Shown: positions 1 through 12,199, counted from the stretch's first letter. The stretch is DNA of 64,000 nt from Pogostemon cablin (GCA_023678885.1 CM043006.1:11373948-11437947), one strand, 5' to 3'. The notes: a model not told the origin generated them from the letters alone. Numbers and translations: made by a program.

Positions 1-75
1 TTTTTCCGCTAAATATCAAAGATTGGAACAAAATAGCAATAAAAATAAAGGTGAGCTTTTTTTGCGCAATTAACC
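1..75. mobile_element. Partial end of a Mutator-like element (candidate)
   Basis: The reverse complement starts GGTTAATTGCGC and continues into an A-run and a CTCACCTTTAT motif. This matches in order the terminal repeat of the well-supported Mutator-like element at 28204-29424 (GGATTAATTGCC, then CTTCACCTTTAA, then ATTGCAAATAAG). I infer the right end of a related element whose body lies outside the window. Without the other end or a duplication it stays tentative. Confidence 0.35.
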
Positions 76-110
76 TTATAAAAAACATTACTCATATGAA
101 CTTTCTCAAC

Positions 111-551
111 TAGAGATTTTAAATGAGTCAGCCCTAACATGTTTCGGGCTAATCGGGCCTATTTAAACGGGTTACTAAAAGGTGAACCTGACCCTAACGG
201 GTTTCGGGCTAAACGGGTCGGGCTCGCGGGCTGTACGATAAAAAATATTTTAAAAATAATTATTTATTTATTTTTAAATTATATAACAAATTCAATATTA
301 ACTCATACATTATGTAGAATTTGACAGAATTAAAATTAATACATGAAAAATATTGTTAAAACATATAAATTAATAAAATTTTTGATAATTAAATTATTTA
401 TAATATATTAATTTAAGTATTATTTTATTTATTGGAGAAAATTGTGGGTAAAGTGAGAAAAATAATAAGAAACGAGAGTTTTTTTACGATGGGTTGGGGG
501 TAGGGTGGGAGGGAATTGATATATAGGTTGTGGGTGTTAAGATAAACTTAA

Positions 552-611
<60 letters not shown>

Positions 612-785
612 TCCAAGCACTACGGGCCGGCCCGGTGAGCCTGCGGCCTAGCCCTTAGCCCACGGGTTAATCGATACGGGCCAAAAAGCCCGAATGTTAA
701 ACGGGCTCAAATTTTTTTCCTAACCCTAACTTTTGTTCGGATTAAACGGGTCGGACTCACGGTTTCGGGCTTTTTAAAAACTCTA
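111..785. mobile_element. hAT-like non-autonomous element (candidate)
   Basis: The short termini TAGAGATTTTAAA (left) and, reversed, TAGAGTTTTTAAA (right) enclose GC-rich subterminal blocks rich in ACGGG, CGGGCT and GGGCC motifs in both orientations. These contrast sharply with the AT-rich centre, which includes an (AAT)n tract. Dense GC-rich subterminal motifs are typical of hAT elements. The flanking 8 bases agree at only 5 of 8 positions, so the boundary is uncertain. No transposase coding is visible. Confidence 0.4.
552..611. repeat. (AAT)n microsatellite, about 20 units
   Basis: An uninterrupted run of AAT/ATA trinucleotides lies in the centre of the candidate hAT-like element. Confidence 0.95.
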
Positions 786-944
786 GCCTCAAATGGTATC
801 ATGATGCTATTTGGGGTATTCGCTCCAAATGATACAATTTCATATTTTTAAAATCCATACACATTATTAATACAACTAAAATATGAGAATCACATATCTA
901 CTATACAAATACTCATTACACATTAATTATTCTTTAATACACAG
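786..944. other. Left half of a MITE split by the Tat insertion
   Basis: The sequence contains the ACTAATACAATTAAAATATGGGA-like and ACACATTAA-TAATACTCTTTAAT-like blocks seen inside the Stowaway MITEs of this window (for example near 30830-30910). It breaks at CACAG (940-944), the Tat target duplication. The tail resumes at 26285 with a second CACAG followed by a sequence ending GAGTGGATGAAGGAATA near 26331. I infer that the Tat element landed inside an older MITE. Confidence 0.4.
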
Positions 945-1547
945 TGTGAAGATAGCTCGAATTAATCCTCTCATAATTAGGTGTTAATGTGGCTGTTTAA
1001 AAAAGAAAAGGGGATTATCGTCACTAATCTAACATGAAATAAAGTGATGGCTCGAGACTTCCTCCCAGCTAATCACGCCTTTGGGAGGGAAAAATATAGT
1101 GTGTATTCCCATTGTTTTTGTTAAGAGCGAAATACTTATAATGGGCGTGGCAGTCGTCATCTGTATCTAAGAATCTCTTGACAGGTCACATGACATTAAT
1201 TACAAATAGTGTGGGCATTAAATGCGTAGCCGTATGAAGCTATTAGAAGATATGTTTTAGGATTCTTCCCTATCTGGGTATCTTAGTGGATATCAAAATA
1301 GCTCCTAAACTTGTCAGAATAAGTGGGCAAGTGGGACGAGCAAGGGAGATGAGATGGAGTAGGAGAGATGGTGAGCTTCTCCTGAGTCGGCTTTGCCCGG
1401 TCCAAGCGCGTGAGTTGACTCTCCTACGCACTTGGCTGCACCGCTTAATGTCTCCATTCCATGAAACAATGGTAGTATTGGGTGGCAACCCTTCTGGGCC
1501 CAACGTGTGCGGCCCATATCCTCTATGGGGGCCCAACCACATTAGCA
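945..1547 (-). repeat. Tat 3' LTR
   Basis: It matches 25679-26284 nearly end to end, starting TGTGAAGATAGCTCG here against TGTAGATAGCTCG there. The inner end is ambiguous. The copies stop aligning near 1531-1539, but the reverse complement of 1547 reads TGCTA, comparable to TGGTA at the other copy, which gives 603 versus 606 bp. No clean polypurine tract is visible just inside it. Open frames here (for example 1270-1599) are LTR sequence and not genes. Confidence 0.85.
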
Positions 1548-1775
1548 CCCAGGCTTCGGCTACATGAGGGTTAGAAAGTGGAGGCGAGGCCTCTCCCATA
1601 CGCGTGCAAAATTATTAACCTAGTTTTGAATTTAGCTTTTTCCTAACACGACGCCTCAGGAATTGGGTTGCGTATTCAAGACCCTGCCAAATCATTGAGT
1701 CTGTTGAATAAGGGATCTCGCCTTCATCATTTCCCCGGAGGGATCGCGTCGATTGGCTGAGGTCGGGTATGTTCA

Positions 1776-1781
1776 TATAAA
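1776..1781 (+). promoter_or_regulatory. TATA box of the first antisense accessory gene
   Basis: TATAAA lies in the context CATATAAAGGGCACC, 250 bp upstream of the first plausible ATG (2031). A C/T-rich leader follows (TTCCTTTCACATTTCTTCCTC), typical of a plant 5' UTR. The second accessory gene has an equivalent TATA box, which supports the call. Confidence 0.55.
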
Positions 1782-2030
1782 GGGCACCCTTCCACTTTAG
1801 AAATATTCACGCTTCCTTTCACATTTCTTCCTCTTGCTTCATCTTCTTCTGCTGATCTTATTTTAGGCGAGCTAGTGTATAAAGAGAGGCAGTCGTCCTG
1901 ATTTCGGCCGTCTAGTGGATCCGAGACGAGTGGTGAGTGGACGAGAGGGGGTCTCAGAGTCTCTAGAGAGAGCTTACCAAGATTTGTGCGGAAAGGGAGA
2001 TGTTTCTTCTTCTTGCAACGCCTCCCGGTC

Positions 2031-4138
2031 ATGTCTCGTTCCTTGCCATCCACTCTTCCGCCGTCAATGGAGGACATTCCAGATCCGGCGAATATCCGAG
2101 CACACATTGGGTCGCATGACGGGGCTCATAATGAAATGAAGGCCCACTATCAAGATTGCTCAATACCCCTCGCCCAATTTGAAGAGCAGGCCTCGAAGTA
2201 TGTGGCACCGAGGGTGAAATTTGTGAAGCCCATTTCTGGTGATCGGGCGAGTAAGCCACCGGAGGGCTCTATGGCAGGGAATGGTGTGATGATGAAGCTA
2301 GGGTTTCGTTTGCCCATTCATCCCAGCCTAGGCAACTTGTTGCATTATTGGAATTTGGCTCCTGCCCAACTAACCTCAAATGCTTGGGCCACTGTGATTG
2401 GGTTCATACACATCTTCCGCGAGAAGGGCTATCGTCATCTGTCCCCGAAGGAAATCGAGTACATGTGTCGTCTTTCGGAGGAATTCTTCGCTAAGGAGTT
2501 TTATCGCCTCAACATTAAAAATGGAATGACCCTTTTAGGAAAGTCTACCTCCATCAAGAATTGGAAGGAGTGTGGTTCTGGGCGACCGGGCAGTGGCAGC
2601 CGGCCCAGATAAAGGTCCCTTCTACTTTTCAAATTCTTCGTGCGCGTAAGTATCTTGCTCCTGCATTTTCTTCTCGTTCTCTCTCTTCTTTTTTATTATT
2701 ATATTTTATTTTATCACATTATTATATCGTAATTCTATCTCTTCTTCCTCTTCCTTCTTTTCAGATAGGGACGCATGTGCGGGGGTCTATGCTTCTAAAA
2801 ATTTATCGAGCTAGTCGATGTTATCGGTAAAATGAGCATGCAAGAGAGGAGTACTGACATAATTATCAATGAACTTCTCATTAAGAATGGGCTTATAGTG
2901 GACTCTCACGTGCCCGTGCCGCTGCCGATGGTAACTGTGGCGGCCCATGCCGAGACGAGTACTGGATTGCAGGAGACCTTGATGGCCACCCAAGATTTCT
3001 CTGCCGAACAAGTAATGGGGCAAAGCGGGTCCTTCATTCTGCCTATTTGCCCTATTAGGCCTCGAGCGGTCCGGCCGGGCTCTTCTGTGGAGGTTGTGGA
3101 GGTAGATGACACCCCACTTGTAGAGTCAAGCCCCAGGCTCTGGCAGCTAGTATTCGTGCATCCGTCCGCGAAGTGGACCTGGATGCTACTTGTATTGGCA
3201 TGGCGACTGTCCAACGAGATTTGGGTAAGGGCGTTCGGGAGCCTTCTATCCAAGAGGGATTCAGGGGCGATAGCGTGACCGACGAGCGTGAAGAAGAGCA
3301 AGAAGAGGACTATCTCCTTCTAGATTTTGGCATCTCTTCTCCGATTGTGTGGTCTATGTAGCGTCAGCCTGGCGTTCCTGGTGATGTTGTTCATGGGTGT
3401 CAGTCCCGGGCTTTGGCTTATTTAAGCCAGACGTCGTCCTTATTGGTCCAGAAAAATCAAGAGATAGCGCAGTTAGCTGCTCGTGGTCGCCAGCATGAAG
3501 CGGAGTTGGCTCAGGTGAGGCAGGATGCAGAAACGGCAGGAGATATTTGGAGAGTCTGGAAGCCGAGAGGGAAGGAGCGGCTTAACAGTGCACGACTCTA
3601 GAAGTAGCCTTGGAGGTGGTTAAGGAGGAGCTAAAGTTGGCTGAGAAGAGGTTTCGCCCCCATGAAGAAAAGCTGAAGGCCGCCGGAGAGGCGTTAAAGA
3701 GCTCAAAGGGGAAGTGTGATGATCGCTTGTTCGGGAATTGGGCATTGTTAAGGGACATCTCGTGGAACGCCAAAAGGATTTAGCCACTAAGGAATCTGAG
3801 GTGGCTGTGCTCAACGACATATATAGTGCTGACTTTATGGCTTTGATAAACTTCAAGAGAAAGGTAGCCAACCTAGTCGAATTTGCTAAGGCTCTCGCGT
3901 ACTCGGCGCGGGTGGTGAGTGGAAGCGGTGCGCCATGCCTTTTAGCGAATTTTTGCCGGATGCTGCAGATTAGAATAGCTACTTTCGGGCTGCCTGCTGG
4001 CATCATTGGGATTCTGAGAGGATGAAATTGGACCCATTGGGGCTGGTGTTGGACTTCTTCCCCATGTCTGACTTTGTTACTCATCTGACCTCTCAGACAT
4101 CAATGGCGTCGACTTCCGAGTTGGCTCCCCGTGAGTAG
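2031..4138 (+). pseudogene. Antisense accessory gene 1 of the Tat element (putative gypsy-type transposon domain)
   Basis: Function is unknown. Related reading frames are known as accessory genes of Tat retrotransposons, sometimes antisense to gag-pol as here. The conserved N-terminal block includes LGFRLPIHPSLGNLL, LAPAQLTSNAWATVIGF and SIKNWKE, resembling Pfam PF04195. A one-base slip near 2570 moves the frame to VWFWATGQWQPA, followed by a consensus donor (GTAAGTATC at about 2646) and an acceptor after a pyrimidine tract (TTCTTTTCAG, about 2755-2764). That implies a spliced intron of about 118 bp. Downstream come an acidic stretch (VEVVEVDDTPLVE), a coiled-coil region (QIAQLAARGRQHEAELAQVR), a conserved C-terminal part (ALINFKRKVANLVEFAKAL) and an end reading SMASTSELAPRE then TAG. 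Several frameshifts make it a pseudogene. It is a divergent paralogue of the gene starting at 8254. Confidence 0.7.
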
Positions 4139-4354
4139 GCTCTTCCTCCTCTTGGACCTTCTGGTGGGCTTTAACTTTAAGATGAGAACTTTGTACCCTT
4201 ATTTTCTGTTTTAAACCCTTATTCGGTTTGTATTTTTGTTCTTTAATGGAAATGATTTCCATGAACAGTAGATTCTGACATGCATTAAATGTGCCATTAA
4301 TGCGTTTGATCTCCCGATATTCTTGCCGCCACTTTTTCTTGAACTGTCACATCA
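4139..4354 (+). other. 3' flank of accessory gene 1 and spacer before the hAT element
   Basis: T-rich, 3'-UTR-like sequence follows the stop at 4136-4138. The host sequence continues after the hAT element at 8028 towards the TATA box of accessory gene 2. No gene is seen here. Confidence 0.5.
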
Positions 4355-4362
4355 GTTATCAT

Positions 4363-7300
4363 TAGACATATACCCCGATTCGAAACCGCTGGTTCCAAGG
4401 TAGGGAGAACTAGAACCGAACTATGGGGTAGGAAGATTTCAGTCCTGGAACTGTGGCCGTCGGTTTCGGTTCGAAATCGCCGATTCTCGGTTTTTTTATT
4501 ATTTATTCATTTATTTATTTTGTTTTTTTATAAAAATAATACATGTGTCATTTATTTATTAAAACATGTGTAATTGAAATTTTGAATTTGAATATGTGTA
4601 ATTTCACTATTAAAATTTAAATCATGGTGTATGCAATAATGCAAATTAAAATTCGAAAGTTGATATTAAACTTATAATTATACAATATTAAAATGTTGTA
4701 ACTAAAGTCTAAACCATTACAATTTACAAATGTACAACACTACAACTAATATATTGTTGCTATTTAAAAATTTTAAAAATACAAACTTTATAAAATAAAA
4801 TATAACAAAAATAAGGACTTGAGCTTAAATTTAGGGTTGAACTTGAAAATTCAAGTTTAATTTAAATTTAAGTTTCCTGTATCCTCGAAATGAATCAAAG
4901 CCTACGTAGTTCTCTTAACTTACCTCAACTTACCTCTTTGGCTCGATGGAGGTGATGGCCTTTTTTGTTTAGTCTACCTTGCTTCCATATTCCGTATATT
5001 CATCATCCGTACGGTCTTCCTCACTTTGATTTTGAATCCATCTTTCCGCCTACGACCAATCATCAAACAAACATAGATTTTCTAAATTTGTCACACTTAA
5101 ATTAGATCATTTTAGATCCAAAGTGAGACTACCAATACTAAATGCTTGTTCGATGGCGACCGTAGAGGCGGGATATTCAAATATCTCTCTTACAATCAAT
5201 GATAAAATAGGGAAGGATTATGTTCTCCTTGACCACCACTTCAAAATATCAAAACTAGTTCCGCTTGTATCAAACTCAACAGTGTTAGTAAAATAAGAAT
5301 CAAGTTCTTGAAAAGGATTAAATATTGCCCGTGCACGTTTTTGAGACCTAGCATCATAAAAATTATAAAATTTTTCAAGAGCGCCATATTTTCAAGAACT
5401 ATCATCACTACCACTACTATAATCACCATTAGATTGATCATCATTCATACCATTTTGTCCTTTATATTCCTTAAAAAGTTCCTTTAATAGATTATAAGTA
5501 GTTGCAACTATGTCTTTAGGATTAGGAGCTTGTTGTCTAGTAGGAGCATCACAATTAGCATACAATGAATTATAGTAAAGTCTTAACAATTCTTCTAAAC
5601 CATCCATTCTAATACGTGGGTCTAACAATTTAACAACTAAACACAAGTTCAGAATTTGAAAAAAAATATTTTAACCACTTAGATTTCATGGAAAGAATAG
5701 CAATTGACAACAACGGATGTGCTTCATTAGCACTAAAAACCATGGCAATTTTAACACAATTATCAACAACTAAATTTGAAGTACGATAATAAACAACAGA
5801 TAGTTCTTTCGTAGCATCATTGAAATTTACAAAACATCACATAAAGTATTGCATGTGTCCCATTGCCTAGCAAATAAGATTTGATCACCTGCATCTTGTG
5901 AGTAAAAAGCACAAATATGTTCTTTATATGCAAAAGAGTCATGTAATATTTTATACGTCGAATTCCAACGAGTTAAAACATCTAAATGAAAAGTTTTTTG
6001 GTGAATGTTCACATAGTGACAATATCTTTTCCATCTTTTAGTCACTGAAGGGTTTCTCATTATATATCATAAAGCATCTTTAATAGGTTGAATTTGTTAT
6101 TGCAAAGCACTTATACCATCTTGAATACATAAATTCAATATATGAAAAATACATCTAACATGAAAAAATCTACCACCAATTGAGGGTTTGCAAATATTAA
6201 TCAGACTTTCTAAACTAATCGTATTAGCACTAACATTATCAAATGAGATAGTAAAAATTTTTGTAACTGAACCATATTTTTGCAAAATAGTACTAATTTT
6301 GTGAGTAATATTAACGGCGGTATGAGGAACATCAAATGATATATAAGTAATTAATCTTTTTTGCATATTCCAGAAACTATCAATCCAATGACAAGTAATA
6401 CCCATATAATCCGGTTTTGTCAAGCATTGCTCCAAATATCTGAACATAGAGACACTTTATGAGGCAATTGTTGTAAAATTTGTTTTAAAATCGAACCATA
6501 CTCTTTAACAATGCAAATGTGGCGCCTGAGGATTTAAAGTGAGATTAACCCAATCTTGAAAAAAAATATTATCAGCAAAGTTAAATGGAAAATATTTGGT
6601 GCACATAAGTTTAAGGTATAATCTTAAATAATTAGCTTCATTAAATTTAAAAAGATTGTTAGCCGACGCCGATGAACCTTCTCCTCTGGAAGACGCCGTG
6701 AATCCTCATCCTATTTGTGTTTGGCCGACTAAGATGCCTATCTTGTCCGGATGCTTCGAGTTTATGTGCTTGATGAACATTCCATATCCTCTGCTATACT
6801 TGAATTTATACTTCGTGCCATAATAGTTGTAAATAACTTTGAATTCTTTCGAATACTCAATCGTCTCCTTCTTGAAGTGAATGAAAAATATATCGAAATG
6901 TAACACTTTTTGGGAACTTTGAGTCGATCCTTCGCCTCCCCCTCCGCCTCCGCTAGATCATCTGACTCCATCTCCGGTACCCATACCACCCGAGGTTGGT
7001 TGACTTCTACTCGCTCTTTGTTGTGATTGAACTTGGATATCATTATTGTCGTCATCAGAGGGGAAATCATCTACAAGTATCTCCTTATAATTCAAGTTGT
7101 AGAAATGAGGAAAAATTTCTTAATCCGAAGAAAAATGTTCAACGTCTTCTTGAGTTGTTGGAAGTGGACGTGGAGGTGCTGAAGGACAATTGAAGGTGTT
7201 GGGTGTGGATTTTCCTCTAGAAGAAGAAGGTGAGGCACCGGATGAAGAAGAACCTCTTCTAGGCATTTTTTTTAGATTGAAGAAAAGATGAATATATATG

Positions 7301-8027
7301 AACTAAAAGACTAGAAGTAAGAAAGAAACAAGATATACTAGTATAGGTGGGAAGTATAGAAAATGATAATGAGTTTATGAGAGAATTGAAAATTTGAAAT
7401 GAGAGATGAGATTTGAACTTTGAAGTTGAGTGAGAGAGAGCAAAATAACAATGTGAATTGTAAATGTAGTAGAAGTAGATTGTAGAATGTTGCGTGCTCA
7501 AATTCATACCACACTTGGGGTATTTATAGAGGACCAGAATTGATCTCATCCATCCATTTCAAAATTTAATCTCCAATCAATCTCAGCCCTTGATTTAAAA
7601 AGAAAAAAATCGAGCAAAATCGCCGGTTCCCCAATAGATCTCCGTCGTTGATCTACAACGACCACGTAGTCTCGACCGCACGTTTTAATTTTCAAATTCA
7701 AAAAGTTGGCGCCCGAATCCCCTGAACCGGCGATTTGAATTGGCAAACCAAAACCGGTGGTTCACATGACCAACAGTAAACTTTTTTGGGCCATTGATAT
7801 CCAACATTTAGATGATTTGGACCGTTAAAAAAGAAAAAACCAAAAAATTGGCCATTTTAATCGGGAACTAGCGAATCGCCGATTCGAATTGCCAGTTTCA
7901 GTTTTCAAAATATTGCAATCCAAACTAACCGTGGAATATCAGTTTTGGTTATATTTTTGCCGGTTCTGGTACCGCTGATTACGGTTCCGATTAAAATCGT
8001 CAGTTCCAGTTAATCGGTGCATGTCTA
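4363..8027 (-). mobile_element. hAT DNA transposon, degenerate
   Basis: The flanking 8-bp direct repeats are GTTATCAT (4355-4362) and GTTATCAA (8028-8035), matching at 7 of 8 positions; 8 bp is the diagnostic size for hAT. The termini are TAGACATATACCCCGATT on the left and TAGACATGCACCGATTAA (reverse complement) on the right. Subterminal regions repeat GGTTCC, CCGATT and CGGTT motifs. The interior encodes a hAT transposase on the minus strand. The element is 3665 bp and sits inside the Tat element between its two accessory genes. Confidence 0.88.
4980..7266 (-). pseudogene. hAT transposase pseudogene
   Basis: The likely start is the ATG at 7266 (MPRRGSSSSGASPSS, a low-complexity N-terminus). 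A BED-type zinc-finger region follows near 6740-6860 (YNYYGTKYKFKY...HINSKHP). The expected CxxC pair reads YNYY, so the metal-binding cysteines appear lost. The catalytic RNase-H-like region lies at about 6450-5830, with HWIDSFWNMQKRLI, FTISFDNVSANT, FFHVRCIFHILNLCIQDG and LDVLTRWNSTY. The C-terminal dimerisation domain (hATC) lies at about 5270-5080, with FDILKWWSRR, FPILSLIVREIF and PASTVAIEQAFSIGS. Multiple stops and frameshifts run throughout. A functional protein would cut and paste the element in the nucleus; this copy cannot. Confidence 0.85.
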
Positions 8028-8146
8028 GTTATCAAGCCTTTCTTGCCTTGTGCTTGATTCTATCCACATGTCATGATCCAACGGTCCCCGTATGAATCAG
8101 GAGTGGGCACTTCAAATTCTAAGGGGAGCAGTTATTACCGTTTTTC

Positions 8147-8153
8147 TATAAAA
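8147..8153 (+). promoter_or_regulatory. TATA box of the second antisense accessory gene
   Basis: TATAAAA lies in the context TTTTTCTATAAAAGGGTTGG, 107 bp upstream of the ATG at 8254. The intervening leader is pyrimidine-rich (CTCTCTATTTTCTTTCTTC). The spacing would put transcription start near 8180 and give a 5' UTR of about 75 nt. Confidence 0.6.
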
Positions 8154-8261
8154 GGGTTGGCCATCCAATTGGAGCCGCCACGCTCTCTATTTTCTTTCTT
8201 CTGCGATTTCTTCTTCCAGTTCTCTTTGTTTGCAGCTTCTAAAAAGTTCTTAATGGCTATC

Positions 8262-10046
8262 TGATCGTTGTCATTTTCACCTAGATTTTAGTGTCGTTAT
8301 GTGTGTATTTTTAGATATTTTTATCCGTATGTGTGATGTTTTTGATAGATTTATTGCTATTTTTGAGGAATGTGGTATGAACTTATAGAATTGGTAAATG
8401 GGCTTAAATATGTGTAAAATAGGTCAAGAAATGGACAAAAATAGAGTCAAAAGCGAAACAGAGTCAGAAAGACATAGTATGTTGGTACACGGGCCGTGTG
8501 CGGAACACGGTTCTGTAATCAATGGTCGTGTAATGTCATCAGAACTCGCTGCTCGCCCAGGAGGATGGCCGTGTGCTGACACATGGACCGTGCGTTGCTG
8601 CACGCCCCGTGTGCAGAGCATGACCCTGTAAGAAGAAGCTGTGTATTGTCGTCAGAAATCACTACACGGCCATGATCAAGGCCGTGTATTGTAGCTCGAG
8701 CCGTGTCCGGAAGCATACACAACACGCTGAAGTAGGTGTGCTCTACACAGGCCGTGTAATGCAGCACGGGCCGTGTAGGTGCCAAATCCTATGTAATTTT
8801 CAGAATGTTTCGGAAGCTTCTAGAAGGTCCATAACCATAAGTGATATAAAACTATGACTTGTGTGAATTTTAGAGGGAGAGATCAGATTACAAGCAGTTA
8901 CACACATTAAAACACCACATTTCCTCACACACTAGATCCAAAATCCATTTCTACCATCTAGATCCATCAAAATACCATTTGATCTCCATTTTCACTCCAT
9001 AAATTCATCATTCCATCCATCCTTCCACCATTTGAGAAAATTGAAGTAACAATTGTTGAGGAATTGATCAATTGAAGATGAGGAAGACTTTTCCCATGCA
9101 AGGGAAGCAAATCTACTTTCCAATTGTTAATTTTCTTCTTATTATGGCTCAAATGGAGCAAAACTTGATTTGTATTGAATTAATCACCATGTTTAGTTGC
9201 TAGTCCTATAGTAGAGCTAATCATATGAATGGTTGAGGTGAAGAGTTAGATATGTAGAACTTGAGTAATTATTTGAATTGATTTGTGGATTTCCTTTTAT
9301 GATATATCAATCATGTTTCATTTTAATGTTTGTGTGATTAAATCTTCTATTCATAGTATTAGGATGTTCATTCTAATGTTGTGAGTGAATGTTAAATTGA
9401 ATCATACATTTAATTGTGCATGTATGTTATTATAAGGGGAGGTAAGACATACCCTCCTTAGGATTAGAATATTCATAGAGGGAAACTTAAGAAATTAAGT
9501 GAAAAGAATTAACTTATGATCATAGTACCTAGTTAAGTGTATGTTAGTATAAGAGAATTGAGATTAAGACCAATCTTAGGTGATTTAGGCTTGTAAAAGA
9601 GTTGAGAACCTAGTTGCCTTGGTCATAGGGACTAGGGGTAAAATTGTGATTGCTTTTAATCCACAAGTTAATGAAAATTACCATCAAGAGTTTTGCATAT
9701 CTAGCTCAAGACTTAACCGTAAGTATGATTAGCCTTGCTCTCTTCTCAAGTGCATTCTAAATCCATTCCATTAATCATTTTCTTGTTAATTGATCATTTA
9801 CTTTGTTAGTTTAAATTCTAGTTGATTGAGTAGAATCATAAGCATTAGTTTAAATACAAAACCTCAAAAGTATCATCCTTACAAAGCATGAATCAATGAA
9901 AAATCCGGATACAAGCTTAGGATTACTTTCCCTTGGGATGACATTATTATAAATTTTGCACTTGGTCACCCGTTACAACAATGATAGAGTACACTTACTC
10001 TTAAATATTTTACTAAAAAAATGAGACTAGAATGCGACTAAGTTCA
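8262..10046 (+). repeat. Athila copy 1, 5' LTR
   Basis: It starts TGATCGTTGTCATTTTCACC and ends AAGTTCA immediately before the PBS. Length is 1785 bp. The segment 8875-10046 is repeated at 16373-17522; the first 613 bp are not. Around 8488-8785 there is a GC-rich cluster of CACGG/CCGTGT motifs (for example ACGGGCCGTGTG), also seen in the LTRs of Athila copy 2. The start resembles the copy 2 LTR start, TGATGAGTGATATTTTCACC. Confidence 0.88.
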
Positions 10047-10063
10047 TGGCGCCACTTGCGGGG
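10047..10063 (+). other. Athila copy 1 primer-binding site
   Basis: TGGCGCCACTTGCGGGG directly abuts the LTR end. This is the Athila-type TGGCGCC primer-binding site, where a tRNA 3' end would prime minus-strand synthesis. Confidence 0.8.
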
Positions 10064-10190
10064 AAATGTTAAACATTTGTTTGTAACGAGTTTGAAGTTG
10101 ATTAGTTTTGATAAGGATATTTCTTTTATTGTGTTACTTGTTTACTTGTCTTGGTTGTTTGAGAGCTAATTTGAAAATTTTTGTAGGTAT

Positions 10191-12107
10191 ATGCAAACTC
10201 GTTCTAGGTCTTAATCTATTGAACCTCTGAACTTGGAATTGGAAGCTACTTTGAGGAGACAAAGAAGAGGAGTGTTGGAACCACCTATGGAAGAAAATAT
10301 GGAAGAAGTAAGGGATAATGCAAACATGGTTGATGAAGAAGGTAACTTTGAGAAATTTTCAAGGTGGTGATAATGCTAGAGGAGGTTATGGTAATCAAGA
10401 ATATGTGCCACAAGTTTATGCTCAACAAATGCAATTGCAAAACCAACAAATGCAAGCTATTATTCAAAACTTGTTGGCACAACAAGAAGCAAGGAATAAT
10501 CCTCCGGTGGTGCATAATCAACCTCGTGGAAATGGAAACAATGGAGCAGGAATGAATGTCCGTGATCATTTTCAACCGCAATATGGGAATTATGGAATGG
10601 GACCGCCATTGAATGTGAATAATTTTGAGATAAAGACATGGTTGATCAACATGGTGCAAGCAAATCAATTTGGTGGTGGTACTATGGAGGATCCGAATGC
10701 TCACTTAGCCAGTTTACGGAGTTGGCAAACACAATAAAGATAAATGGGATAAGTGAGGATATTGTCAAAATGAAGCTTTTCTCGTTTCATTGAGAGATAG
10801 AGCTAAGGCTTAGTTTCATACTATACCACCGGGATCCTACACCACATGGAGAGAGTTGGCACAAAGATTCTTGAGCAAATATTTTCCACCATCCAAGATG
10901 TTGCATCTTAAAGGGCAAATCTTTCAATTCAAGTAATTGCCACTTGAGACATTTAGTGAGGCATGGGACCGATTCAAAGAGATGCTAAGGAAGTGTCCAC
11001 AACACGGATTCCCCGAGAAGCAACAAATAGGATTCTTCTATGCCGGTTTATATGGAAATGAGAGGATGCTCATTGATGCTTCGGCGGGAGGTTCGATTTT
11101 GGGACAAACTCCGGAGAGAGCTATTGCTATATGTAAAGAAATAGCTTTGAATACGGGTCAATGGATTATGGATCGTAACCGGGGATGTATGAAATGAAAA
11201 GAACTGTTAAGATGGAAGAAGTGTACTTGCAACAAGTGAAAAAGGTGGAGATGCCTAAGGAAGATATGACCGACAAAGCAATCACAGAGATACTAAAGAG
11301 GATGAATGCTAATATGCAAATATCTCCGAATTCTACACCGGGTGTGAATCAACAAGTGCTTGCTAGTCCTCAACAAGGTATGTCATTGGCCTTGATGAAT
11401 CAACAAGTGTTTCATAATCCTCAACAAGGCATGACTATGCCTAATATGGGTCAATCTTTTCAAAATTGTCAAATGCCTACCTCTATGCCTCAACAAGGTA
11501 TGTCCTCTAATTTTGGAAGTCAAGATACATGGTGTCCACCGGAGATGACTCTTGAGGAGGTTGCCTTTATGCCAGGAACTTCCAAGGAAATTATGGTGAT
11601 AATTTTAGAAATCATGGAGGAGGATATCCACAAAGACAAGGAGGATGGGAGCAAGGTAATTTTCAAGGGAATTTTAATCAACCTCGTAGGTATGAGAACT
11701 TGTCATATGGAAATCAAGGGAATGCCCTCACTCTTCCACCGGGCATTAATCCGGGGAAGAAAGCTCAAAATGGTGAAGGGAAGCCTACGGTGGAGGATCA
11801 AGTTGCTAAAATGTTTTAATTCTTGAAGGAAGATAAAGAAGAAAGAAAGCAAAGAGATGAGGTGAATGAAAAGAGAATCAAAGCTTTGGAGACACAAATG
11901 AGTCAAATGGCAAGTGAAAGGGGGGATGTTCATCGGCAAGGGAAATTTCCATCTACAACCATTACTAATCCGAAGGAGCAATGCAAGACTATTGAATTTC
12001 ATAGTGGAACAAAATACGAAGGGCCTTCTATGCCGATGGAAGTAGAGGGGGTGGAGTGTGAAGTTGAGCCTATGGAAAGTTTGGATGAAGAAGGGAAAGA
12101 GAAATAG
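10191..12107 (+). pseudogene. gag: Athila copy 1 gag
   Basis: Encodes the structural (capsid/nucleocapsid-like) polyprotein that would package element RNA in cytoplasmic particles. It starts MQTRSRS, paralleling MQTRSKG in copy 2, but has a stop at codon 8. A Q/N-rich stretch (QQMQLQNQQMQAIIQNLLAQQ) precedes the capsid core: FEIKTWLINMVQANQFGG, EDPNAHLA, LRKCPQHGFPEKQQIGFFYAGL and DASAGGSILGQTPERAI. After it come glutamine/methionine repeats (NQQVLASPQQGMS, three related units near 11340-11510), then a basic/acidic region (KEDKEERKQRDEVNEKRIKAL) leading to protease. At least four frame breaks. Confidence 0.85.
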
Positions 12108-12199
12108 TGAAGTCCCCAAAGAAATGGGAAAGATGTAGAGAAGCAAAATGAAAAGAGAGAGAGGAGAAGTTTGAAAGGGATAAATGGGGAATTCCAAAG

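Noticed and set aside
1270..1599. Overlapping open frames on both strands near 1.3-1.6 kb, repeated at 26.0-26.3 kb
   Set aside because: They lie inside the Tat LTRs and recur because the LTR is duplicated.
10285..10704. 139-codon minus-strand frame overlapping gag of Athila copy 1
   Set aside because: It is the antisense shadow of the Q/N-rich gag region; similar shadows occur opposite gag and protease of copy 2.
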